Assembly (NCBI GenBank): GCA_028715865.1
Contig: JAQUQY010000054.1
Coordinates: 1 to 8,598 of the forward strand
Source of the DNA: Syntrophales bacterium
GTDB lineage: Bacteria; Desulfobacterota; Syntrophia; Syntrophales; UBA2210
Length of the DNA: 8,598 nucleotides
Direction: 5' to 3'
Positions within the stretch are counted from its first letter, which is position 1, and the number at the start of each line of letters is the position of its first letter. Both the position numbers and the translations under genes were made by a program. The notes beneath the pieces are model-generated. The model ran no database searches and was not told the origin of the DNA. It worked only from the letters and a program-made list of their open reading frames with translations. Shown piece by piece: positions 1-5,955 of the stretch.

Positions 1-28
1 AGAGCAATTTCTGTGATGTAAGTTTCAT
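1..28 (-). CDS. Start of a divergent gene, cut by the window edge
   Basis: Only the first nine codons are present, reading M-K-L-T-S-Q-K-L-L on the minus strand from an ATG at 28-26. The start is chosen because a strong Shine-Dalgarno, AAAGGAG (complement of 37-43), lies 8 bases upstream of it. A perfect sigma-54 promoter at 136-151 points at this start, leaving a predicted leader of about 97 nt. The lysine near the N-terminus followed by uncharged residues could begin a signal peptide or a membrane segment, but nine residues cannot identify the product. The gene is divergent from the two-component operon that starts at 603, which makes it a natural candidate target of that operon's sigma-54 activator. 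Existence of the gene is fairly likely; its function is unknown from this window. Confidence 0.6.
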
Positions 29-65
29 TCCGGTTTCTCCTTTCGATTACCCTGACTGTAGTTTT

Positions 66-121
66 ATAGCGATCATGAATCGTCGGATTTCATGGAACGT
101 CCATGATTCGTAGTGCGCTAT
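66..121 (-). promoter_or_regulatory. Nested inverted repeats in the leader of the left gene
   Basis: An outer perfect 6-bp pair, ATAGCG at 66-71 and CGCTAT at 116-121, encloses an inner perfect 7-bp pair, TCATGGA at 90-96 and TCCATGA at 100-106, separated by three bases. A third CATG-centred element, TCATGA, lies at 73-78, and the 14-mers at 70-83 and 98-111 are imperfect direct repeats 28 bp apart. All of this lies between the predicted sigma-54 transcription start (about 125) and the Shine-Dalgarno (37-43), so it would be transcribed into the 5' leader. It could fold as an RNA stem-loop or serve as a DNA operator. Its role is inferred from position only. Confidence 0.4.
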
Positions 122-135
122 CTGATGCGTGATAG

Positions 136-151
136 AGCAAAGTGCGTGCCA
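136..151 (-). promoter_or_regulatory. Sigma-54 (RpoN) promoter, -24/-12 type, consensus match
   Basis: On the minus strand this reads TGGCACG-CACT-TTGCT, which matches the sigma-54 consensus TGGCACG-N4-TTGCW at every defined base, with the required GG-N10-GC spacing. The invariant GG is the complement of 149-150 and the GC is the complement of 137-138, putting transcription start near 125. It points at the gene starting at 28. Sigma-54 polymerase cannot open DNA without an AAA+ activator, and such an activator is encoded at 3460-4836. No comparable site was found on the plus strand of this intergenic region. Confidence 0.82.
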
Positions 152-249
152 TGTGTTTGCGTATGCAATCGGTATGTAAATAAATCATATATAATTAAAC
201 AGTTATTCATGGATGAAAATTGGCGTTACGGGGCTGATGCCGACTTCCT

Positions 250-289
250 GATTTAACATTTATTAAAAATGGAGCATGAGGATTTAACA
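250..289. repeat. Two GATTTAACA direct repeats, candidate enhancer (UAS)
   Basis: The 9-mer GATTTAACA occurs at 250-258 and again at 281-289. The 31-bp start-to-start distance is close to three turns of B-DNA, so both copies would face the same side of the helix. They lie about 100 to 140 bp upstream of the -24 element of the minus-strand sigma-54 promoter, the usual range for binding sites of NtrC-family activators. An additional TTTAA (252-256)/TTAAA (263-267) inverted repeat overlaps the first copy. The sequence is AT-rich, so chance similarity is possible. Confidence 0.35.
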
Positions 290-431
290 AAAAGTAAAAA
301 ATGTTTTCTCAAACCCTGAATAAAGCAAAAGCAGTCTAAGGGGACAACTCTTCCATACTGACATTGTATTCAAGTACAGTAAAGCACTTTCAGTAATTAC
401 AGGCGCCAGGCTGTTTTTATTCAAAATTTGT

Positions 432-460
432 TTGATAATTACATTACGCCCCTGTATTAA
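432..460 (+). promoter_or_regulatory. Possible sigma-70 promoter for the signalling operon
   Basis: TTGATA (432-437, five of six matches to TTGACA) and TATTAA (455-460, four of six to TATAAT) are separated by exactly 17 bases. The element lies about 140 bp upstream of the ATG at 603 and is the best-spaced hexamer pair seen in front of the operon. In AT-rich DNA such pairs occur by chance. Confidence 0.35.
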
Positions 461-602
461 GAAGCAACAGCTAAAGACATCAGGTGTTTACCAGCGACAT
501 ATGCCGCCACTGGCGCCGGATCAGGACGATCGAGAGTTTCTTCTGTTTTTATAGAAAAGTCGGTAATTAAGCAAGGCGGCAATGTAACAGAAAGGTTTAA
601 CT

Positions 603-785
603 ATGCAGGAAATCCTGTCCCTGGCTACCTATCTGGTGGCATGGCTCATCTGTGACTGGGTCATTAAATTTGAAAGCGGGCTGGTTTCTCTCATTATCTC
701 TCTGGCCTCGGCTATAGGGGTCTATGTTATTATCGGGTTAAAAGACAAGCGCAATTATGACGATGAGGACGACGAGTATAATTGA
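603..785 (+). CDS. Small two-helix membrane protein with acidic tail
   Basis: A 60-residue protein that I do not recognise. It has two hydrophobic stretches, about residues 4-21 and 26-46, joined by a short turn, then a basic KDKR patch (47-50) and a strongly acidic tail, NYDDEDDEYN (51-60). By the positive-inside rule the basic patch favours a cytoplasmic C-terminus, so both ends would be inside and the turn periplasmic. The start is supported by AGAAAGG at 589-595, seven bases before the ATG. It lies 33 bp upstream of the histidine kinase on the same strand, so co-transcription is likely, and a role as a small partner of the kinase is conceivable but unproven. The clean hydrophobic pattern, the ribosome binding site and its place in an operon argue that it is real. 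Confidence 0.62.
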   Translation: MQEILSLATYLVAWLICDWVIKFESGLVSLIISLASAIGVYVIIGLKDKRNYDDEDDEYN

Positions 786-818
786 CGAGGGCTCTGTTGT
801 TCAGGTGATTATCAGGTC

Positions 819-3455
819 ATGAAAAAACAGAAATTCCGTTCAAGATTCAAGCCCTTCGATACTCAGGTATCCATAGGCATAGCCACCCTGTCTCTCATCT
901 TGCTGATCCTTATATTGGCCTACAGCATAAAAGAAGCCCGGGAGCAGGACCGTGTGCGGCAGTTTGGAGAGCGTCACGCGGCCATTGCCAGCACAGCCGC
1001 GGCCGGCATCGAGGACACTATAGCCGGGGTGGGGGAAAGCCTTGGCGTGTTTTCGCGGTTCGATATGGCCGATCGCGTTGATTCACTTTCAGCATCGGAG
1101 AGTTTGCAAGTCCTCCATGAGACAATGAAGGGCAAGGTGCGCTTCGTTGCAATCACTGACAACGAGGACGAGATCGTCGCCATATGGCCTGAAAATCCTG
1201 AAATAGCAAACTATATCTCATATGAATTGACAGGCGATATATGGCCGAAGGAAAGCATTCAAGGCGTGTCATTGAGTCACCTGATTCGCCTGCCGAAAAC
1301 GGAAGAAGCTGTCAATGACTTCGAATCGGCTGTAATTCTTCGTGTGGAGCACTACAATTCGTCCGCAGATCATGCCGGAGCCATCCTGGCTGTTCTGTCC
1401 CTTGATGCCGTCATTGACAGGTACGCGGGCCCCCTTAAAAAAGGAGGGTCTGTTGATAACTGGCTCTTTTCGAATGACGGCCTGGTCATGGTTCATTCAG
1501 ATTCCAAGGTTATTGGAAATAATCTCGAAATTCTTTCCGGTGAATCCTCAGAAGTCGGGCGATGGCGCGAATTCTTTTCGTCCGGAACGCCCGGCTACGA
1601 GGATTTTATCATTCTTGACGGAAGGGGAGACCTCAATCGCACGATAATCGCAATTGCTCCGGTAACTATTTATGGCAACCAATGGACCATTGCCCTGGTG
1701 ACTCCTTACAGCATTGTTGTGGAGCTAATGAGGAAGGTGTTTCTCAACATCTTCATGGGCGCCATGGGTTTAATCACGCTGCTGGTTATTTCGGGAGCTT
1801 CCGTGGGATATGTGGCCAGGCGTCAGATGAAACTGGAAGATACTCTGAAAAGGCTAAAGGAGCGGGAAGACTGGCAGAGCAAGCTCGTAAGGCAGACAAA
1901 GACCGTGGAGGGAATTATCGAAGGTTCCCCCGTTCCGACCCTGGTAATCGGAAACGATCACCGTATCATGTTCTGGAACAAGGCCCTGGCCGAACTCACC
2001 GGCAGCGAGTCCCGGGACATGGTCGGCACTGACAGGCACTCACTTCAGTTTTATAAAGAAAAACGCCCCCTTATGGCTGATATTATCGTAGACGGGAACC
2101 TGGAAAAACTCGATTCCTATTATGGTAAAAAGCAGATACAAAAATCGGGAACCGTAAAGGACGCATACGAAGCATATGATCATTTTGAAAATCTCAACGG
2201 GAAAAACCGATATCTGTATTTCCTGGCGGCGCCGATATACGACGGTGAGGGCAACCTTATCGCCGCTATTGAGACTCTTCAGGACATTACCCTGGAGAAG
2301 GAACTGGAACTGAACCTGAAAGAATACGCCGAGACGATTCAAAATGAACTGGAGGCAAATATAATACTAAGGGAGGAAATCGAAGGCCTGTACTCCTATC
2401 TGCAGTTCATTATCGACAGTCTCCCGGAGAAAATACTAGATATCAACGCGGACGGTATAATTAAATACATCAGCAAGGAAAACGTGGAAGGCAAAAAAAA
2501 GATACAGGGAACCCACTTTGTTGACTTCGTCAGTCCGGAAAACAGAGAACTTGTTTTCAATAAGTGGGAAGACATGAAGAAAGGCTATTCAAGGCCATTC
2601 CAAATGGAGGTTACCGACCGCAAGGGCTCGCGCAGGCTGCTTCTCCTGACGCCCCGTTCCATTCCCGGAACAGACCGCGTTCTGTTGGTGCAACAGGATA
2701 TCACTGAAATCAGGCAGTTGCAGAAGACCATATTTGACAATGAAAAGCTTGCCGCCCTGGGTCATCTCTCGGCGGGCATCGCACATGAACTTAGAAACGC
2801 GCTTTCCTCCATAAAGATGAGCCTTCAGGTTCTGGAACGAAGGATGGGACCCACCGGGAATGACCTGAAGCGGTTTCAAATCGCCCAGCGTGAGGTCGAG
2901 CACCTTTCACAACTGGTGAGGGACGTGCTCCTCTACGCCAAGCCCGCCGAACCGGAAAAGGAAATATCCGAACTGGAAACAATTCTTGAACACTCTCTTG
3001 CAATGCTGGAGAAAGAGTTGACTGAAAAAAGAATAATAGTCATGAAAAAATATGAGGAAAATCTTCCGCCTGTCGACGTTGATCAGGGCATGATAACCCA
3101 GGCTATCCTTAATATTATCCTAAATGCCGTGGATTCAATGGATGAGGGAGGCCGGCTGGATATTCTGGCTAAGCAATCCAATGATGATCCGGAATTTGTA
3201 CTTCTGGAAATAAGGGACAATGGTTGCGGGATTGAAGAGGAGTTTATGTCGTCCCTGTTTAATCCTTTTTTCAGCCGGAAAAAATATGGTACGGGTCTTG
3301 GCCTGGCGCAGGCGAAAAAAATTATGGACGTACATCAGGGGCGAATTGAAATTTTCAGCGCCGTTGGTGAGGGAACAAGGGTTTTAATGGCCATTCCCGC
3401 TTCAAAATCAAGGATTTCCAGGGCCGGCATTAATGCCGGTGAAAGAGAAGGTTGA
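819..3455 (+). CDS. Cache/PAS sensor histidine kinase, NtrB/ZraS/AtoS-like
   Basis: Membrane sensor kinase of 878 residues, expected to autophosphorylate and pass phosphate to the regulator encoded 4 bp downstream. Segments in order: cytoplasmic basic N-terminus; membrane helix about 17-36; periplasmic region about 37-305 with Cache (PDC) character, including the WLFSNDGLVMVHSD strand-turn motif at 215-228; membrane helix about 307-328; a PAS domain about 362-490 that is unusually long between its core strands (about 405-460); a second PAS about 525-630; HisKA with phospho-acceptor His656 in AGIAHELRN; and HATPase_c with N-box Asn769, G1 box DNGCGI (800-805), F-box NPFFSRK (815-821) and G2 box GTGLGLA (824-830). 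All catalytic boxes are intact, and there is no receiver or HPt domain. The start is preceded by AGGTGA (803-808) and places the first helix correctly. The ligand cannot be read from sequence. Confidence 0.95.
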   Translation: MKKQKFRSRFKPFDTQVSIGIATLSLILLILILAYSIKEAREQDRVRQFGERHAAIASTAAAGIEDTIAGVGESLGVFSRFDMADRVDSLSASESLQVLHETMKGKVRFVAITDNEDEIVAIWPENPEIANYISYELTGDIWPKESIQGVSLSHLIRLPKTEEAVNDFESAVILRVEHYNSSADHAGAILAVLSLDAVIDRYAGPLKKGGSVDNWLFSNDGLVMVHSDSKVIGNNLEILSGESSEVGRWREFFSSGTPGYEDFIILDGRGDLNRTIIAIAPVTIYGNQWTIALVTPYSIVVELMRKVFLNIFMGAMGLITLLVISGASVGYVARRQMKLEDTLKRLKEREDWQSKLVRQTKTVEGIIEGSPVPTLVIGNDHRIMFWNKALAELTGSESRDMVGTDRHSLQFYKEKRPLMADIIVDGNLEKLDSYYGKKQIQKSGTVKDAYEAYDHFENLNGKNRYLYFLAAPIYDGEGNLIAAIETLQDITLEKELELNLKEYAETIQNELEANIILREEIEGLYSYLQFIIDSLPEKILDINADGIIKYISKENVEGKKKIQGTHFVDFVSPENRELVFNKWEDMKKGYSRPFQMEVTDRKGSRRLLLLTPRSIPGTDRVLLVQQDITEIRQLQKTIFDNEKLAALGHLSAGIAHELRNALSSIKMSLQVLERRMGPTGNDLKRFQIAQREVEHLSQLVRDVLLYAKPAEPEKEISELETILEHSLAMLEKELTEKRIIVMKKYEENLPPVDVDQGMITQAILNIILNAVDSMDEGGRLDILAKQSNDDPEFVLLEIRDNGCGIEEEFMSSLFNPFFSRKKYGTGLGLAQAKKIMDVHQGRIEIFSAVGEGTRVLMAIPASKSRISRAGINAGEREG
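3424..3439. repeat. 16-bp perfect palindrome at the end of the kinase gene
   Basis: CCGGCATTAATGCCGG is perfectly self-complementary and lies inside the last codons of the kinase gene (residues A-G-I-N-A-G). In mRNA it could form a 6-bp GC-rich stem with a UUAA loop. It ends six bases before the AGAAGG (3446-3451) that serves the response regulator start at 3460. It could tune kinase-to-regulator translation or be coincidental. Confidence 0.5.
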
Positions 3456-3459
3456 TTGA

Positions 3460-4836
3460 ATGGCTAGCATTCTTGTCATTGATGACGACAGCTCCATCTG
3501 TGAATCTCTCGATCTTTACCTGAGCGAAGAGGGCTACCGGGTGCGCACTGCCATGACGGGAACGGATGGTTTAAACCTTTTTGTCGAGGAATCTGCCGAT
3601 GTGGTTATCCTCGATTTGCGGCTTCCCGACGTGGATGGTTTTTCTGTTCTCGAAGACCTTCAGGAAGAGGACGAGAATGTCAAGGTAATCATGATTACGG
3701 CCTATCATGATATGGAGACTACCATCACGGCCATGAAGCTGGGGGCTTTCGATTATATACACAAACCTATCAATGTGGATGAACTTGATATAGCTGTCAG
3801 AAAGGCCCTGAAAACAGTTGAAATGGAAAAGAAGATAGACGGATTCCTGATGGAGCCGTCGCGTAGCTTTAAAACAGGGGACATAATAGGGTCAGGTCCC
3901 CGAATGCGTGAAATATTCAAGACAATCGGCGTGGTTTCCCAGAGCAGAGCAACCGTTTTGATTCAAGGTGAAAGCGGAACCGGGAAGGAGCTTATCGCAA
4001 AGGTTATCCACAACAATACATCTCTGAATGAACCCTATATTGCCGTCAACTGTTCGGCTATCGTAGAAACACTTCTTGAATCTGAACTCTTCGGCCACGA
4101 AAAGGGGTCTTTCACCGGGGCTATCGCCCGAAAACAGGGAAAATTTGAACTGGCAAGGCATGGGACTGTTTTCCTGGACGAAATCAGCGAAATGTCACTT
4201 AATCTTCAGGCAAAACTTCTCAGGGTTCTCCAGGAACGGGAGGTTGAACGCGTGGGGGGAAAGGACAAAGTTTCCGTTAACGCAAGGGTAATCGCGGCCA
4301 CTAACAAGGATTTGCATTCTCTGGTGAAACAGGGCTCCTTCAGGGACGATCTTTTCTACCGTCTGAACATTGTCTCCATAACCATACCACCTCTTCGTGA
4401 ACGTCCGGAAGACATGGCGCCCCTGATCGACCATCTGCTTACAAAGAACAACATTGAACTTCACAAGAGGATCGGGGGAGTTTCCGAAGAAGTTATGGAT
4501 ATGTTTCTCAACTACGACTGGCCTGGAAACATCAGGGAACTGGAAAATCTTCTCATCAGGGCCGCCGTGGTTTCCCAGGGACAGATTCTCGGAAAAAATG
4601 ATTTTCCGGAACTGTTAAAAGACAAAGCCGAAACCAAGTCCCTTAAGCCGGCGGATGAAGGCAGGGACGAGGATGGCCGTTTTCTCACTCTCGACGAGGT
4701 CGAAGAGCGCCATATAAAAAGAGTGGTTCGAGAAACTAACCTTAACAAGGGCGAGATCTGTCAGGTTCTCGGCATCGCCAGGCCCACCTTTGAGCGAAAA
4801 CTAGAAAAATACGGTATTACATTTGAACGTGATTGA
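3460..4836 (+). CDS. NtrC-family sigma-54-dependent response regulator
   Basis: A 458-residue enhancer-binding protein and the evident partner of the kinase. Residues 1-120 form a receiver with acidic pocket D8/D9, phospho-acceptor Asp52, Thr80 and Lys102. Residues about 140-380 form the AAA+ sigma-54 interaction domain: Walker A GESGTGKE (170-177), sigma-54-contacting loop GSFTGA (216-221; most relatives have GAFTGA), Walker B TVFLDE (236-241), ATN (280-282), arginine-finger region FRDDLFYRLN (294-303) and sensor II WPGNIRELEN (354-363). After a charged linker, a Fis-type helix-turn-helix spans about 410-453, with recognition helix near RPTFERKL. AGAAGG at 3446-3451, eight bases upstream, supports the ATG, and the short gap suggests translational coupling to the kinase. 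A plausible target is the sigma-54 promoter at 136-151, but that link is inferred. Confidence 0.96.
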   Translation: MASILVIDDDSSICESLDLYLSEEGYRVRTAMTGTDGLNLFVEESADVVILDLRLPDVDGFSVLEDLQEEDENVKVIMITAYHDMETTITAMKLGAFDYIHKPINVDELDIAVRKALKTVEMEKKIDGFLMEPSRSFKTGDIIGSGPRMREIFKTIGVVSQSRATVLIQGESGTGKELIAKVIHNNTSLNEPYIAVNCSAIVETLLESELFGHEKGSFTGAIARKQGKFELARHGTVFLDEISEMSLNLQAKLLRVLQEREVERVGGKDKVSVNARVIAATNKDLHSLVKQGSFRDDLFYRLNIVSITIPPLRERPEDMAPLIDHLLTKNNIELHKRIGGVSEEVMDMFLNYDWPGNIRELENLLIRAAVVSQGQILGKNDFPELLKDKAETKSLKPADEGRDEDGRFLTLDEVEERHIKRVVRETNLNKGEICQVLGIARPTFERKLEKYGITFERD

Positions 4837-4979
4837 AACTTGCGTGCCTGATGATGACGCCGCTACCTGGAAAATCTCAGTCGCCGCCTCGGAGTGTCGC
4901 CGGAACTGCCAGGGGATAAGGGCTGCTCTTTTCCGGAAACCGTATTGGATTGACGATTTTGTATTCTGTGTTATAGCGG

Positions 4980-5579
4980 CTACCGGTTTTTCAGTGTGTT
5001 GTAATGCCGAAGCACCTCTCTTACGTACGCCTGGGTTTCTCTGAAGGGGGGAATGCTCCCGTATCGATCCACCGCTCCCGGGCCGGCGTTATATGCTGCC
5101 AGGGCTAGGGAAAGTTCTCCGTAGCGGTTGAGCATTTCCCTTAGATAGCGAGCCCCGCCCAGGATATTTTCCTGTGGGCTGAAGGGATCGCGTATTCCCA
5201 GGTAGCGAAAGTTTTCCGGCATTACCTGCATCAGGCCGGCGGCTCCTTTTTTTGAAACGGCGCGGGGATCAAAATTTGATTCTACCTTGACCACCGCTTT
5301 TAGAAGATGGGGGTCTATGTTGAAGCGACGGGAGGCTTCATCAATGTAAGCATCATAAGATGTGGAGGAATTTTTAGAAGCCGGTGGAGGGGTTCGCCAC
5401 TGCCTGATAAAAAGGCTGTACTCCGGAGTCAGGGGCTGATCCGTAAAATGATATACGCCGTTCTCGTCCTTGTACAGGTAAATGTCGGCCCATGCGCCGG
5501 GAACATGCATTAAGAAGGCGGCCATTATAAATACAGACAATAGGGCCTTCTGTTGTGAAATGCCTTTAAAGACCTTCAT
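4980..5579 (-). CDS. Periplasmic lytic transglycosylase (SLT) with DUF4124
   Basis: A secreted 199-residue enzyme expected to cleave the MurNAc-GlcNAc bond of peptidoglycan, leaving 1,6-anhydro ends. It has a signal peptide (basic start, hydrophobic core about 13-26, likely cleavage after AWA at 29-31), a short DUF4124 segment (about 32-50, YLYKDENGVYHFTD), a proline/serine-rich linker, and an SLT/GEWL fold from about 75. Family motifs are present: catalytic Glu100 in VESNFDP, GLMQVMP (115-121) and AYNAGPGAV (162-170). The protein is short for the superfamily but contains a complete catalytic core. No lipobox is seen, so it is probably soluble in the periplasm. The ATG is supported by the signal peptide and by GGGGGAG about 11 bases upstream. 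It converges on the two-component operon and diverges from the djlA-like gene. Confidence 0.93.
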   Translation of the reverse strand: MKVFKGISQQKALLSVFIMAAFLMHVPGAWADIYLYKDENGVYHFTDQPLTPEYSLFIRQWRTPPPASKNSSTSYDAYIDEASRRFNIDPHLLKAVVKVESNFDPRAVSKKGAAGLMQVMPENFRYLGIRDPFSPQENILGGARYLREMLNRYGELSLALAAYNAGPGAVDRYGSIPPFRETQAYVREVLRHYNTLKNR

Positions 5580-5628
5580 TCCCTTTTCGACTCCCCCTTG
5601 CAGAAGTCTGCCGAGAATTTTCTATCGC

Positions 5629-5657
5629 ATAAAAAGTCCTTTCTTAAAAGCTGTAAA
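5629..5657 (-). promoter_or_regulatory. Possible sigma-70 promoter of the transglycosylase gene
   Basis: On the minus strand, TTTACA (complement of 5652-5657, five of six matches to TTGACA) is followed after 17 bases by TTTTAT (complement of 5629-5634, four of six to TATAAT). Transcription would start about 40 bp before the gene's ATG at 5579. Good spacing, moderate hexamers. Confidence 0.38.
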
Positions 5658-5752
5658 TTGCTTCATTGCCGTAGCCGGCACCTGTCGCGGCCAGAGTTTG
5701 CTTTGCTTCAGGCGGCACCGCCTTGACAGGCGGCCTTCCTTAATCTATTTTC

Positions 5753-5798
5753 ATGCCGGGGCCGCGGGTGGAGAAGCCGTCCCAAATGGGGCATTTTT
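5753..5798 (+). terminator. Terminator-like hairpin with T-run, no gene upstream
   Basis: ATGCC at 5753-5757 can pair with GGCAT at 5790-5794, with GGG/CCC pairing possible inside. Alternatively, a small stem GTCCC (5779-5783)/GGGGC (5788-5792) with one G-T pair closes an AAAT loop. Either is followed on the plus strand by ATTTTT and, soon after, a second run of five T (5803-5807). No plus-strand coding gene ends here, so it would terminate read-through or an unannotated small RNA. The stems are short and the call is tentative. Confidence 0.25.
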
Positions 5799-5955
5799 AG
5801 ACTTTTTACGAGTTCATCAGGGTTAAGCTCTCAGCCATGAAAAAGAAGATGGGCGTATCACGAAGCTTAAGGCGCAATTGTCATGTGAGTGGATTGTTCC
5901 ATTGGAATTATGATACTGCAGGCAGGTAATTGACGGACTTTCAAGGAGAACCGCT

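Larger units (their letters stand above)
29..602. other. 574-bp divergent intergenic regulatory region
   Basis: AT-rich stretch between the truncated minus-strand gene and the plus-strand signalling operon, with no convincing coding sequence on either strand. From left to right it holds the Shine-Dalgarno of the left gene (37-43), a leader with nested inverted repeats (66-121), a perfect minus-strand sigma-54 promoter (136-151), a very AT-rich tract (about 176-207) that could bend, a directly repeated 9-mer (250-258 and 281-289), and a possible sigma-70 promoter for the plus-strand operon (432-460). Between about 300 and 430 I see only short repeats such as CAGTAA at 377-382 and 391-396, and nothing firm between 461 and 588. 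Confidence 0.7.
5580..5955. other. 376-bp divergent intergenic region with several hairpins
   Basis: This lies between the start of the transglycosylase (minus) and the start of the djlA-like gene (plus). It holds a possible minus-strand promoter (5629-5657). It also holds a run of short dyads: TGCCG/CGGCA around a 4-base loop (5667-5680), AGGCGG/CCGCCT (5710-5723), a CAGGCGGC direct repeat (5709-5716 and 5727-5734), and a hairpin ending in T-runs (5753-5798). Toward djlA, a TATGAT at 5909-5914 could be a -10 box but has no good -35. No open reading frame here is convincing. Confidence 0.6.

Noticed and set aside
63..68. TATAAA on the minus strand as a sigma-70 -10 box for the left gene
   Set aside because: No acceptable -35 at 16-18 bases; the consensus sigma-54 site at 136-151 is far stronger.
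3..113. Open plus-strand frame running in from the left edge
   Set aside because: It has no start in the window, odd composition, and overlaps the leader and start of the well-supported minus-strand gene.
190..195. Perfect TATAAT on the plus strand
   Set aside because: No -35 at suitable spacing and no gene nearby; such hexamers are expected in this AT-rich tract.
210..225. Plus-strand GG-N10-GC that could be a second sigma-54 promoter
   Set aside because: Only the invariant dinucleotides and a few other consensus bases match; far weaker than the minus-strand site.
399..418. ACAG/CTGT hairpin followed by five T
   Set aside because: The stem is only four base pairs, and no gene ends upstream of it on the plus strand.
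1342..2032. Long alternative-frame reading frames inside the kinase gene, on both strands
   Set aside because: The kinase frame has continuous domain-level sense; the others are shadows of its codon structure.
4859..4980. GCCGCTA and TAGCGGC inverted pair between the regulator and the transglycosylase
   Set aside because: The 108-base loop is too long for a terminator and there is no T-run; probably chance. I see no clear terminator in 4837-4979.
5482..5826. 114-codon plus-strand open frame
   Set aside because: Its first part lies antisense to the transglycosylase signal peptide region, and the rest has low-quality composition with no ribosome binding site.
5837..5929. 30-codon frame beginning MKKK upstream of the djlA-like gene
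   Set aside because: No ribosome binding site at a useful distance and no recognisable feature; a leader peptide cannot be excluded but is not supported.
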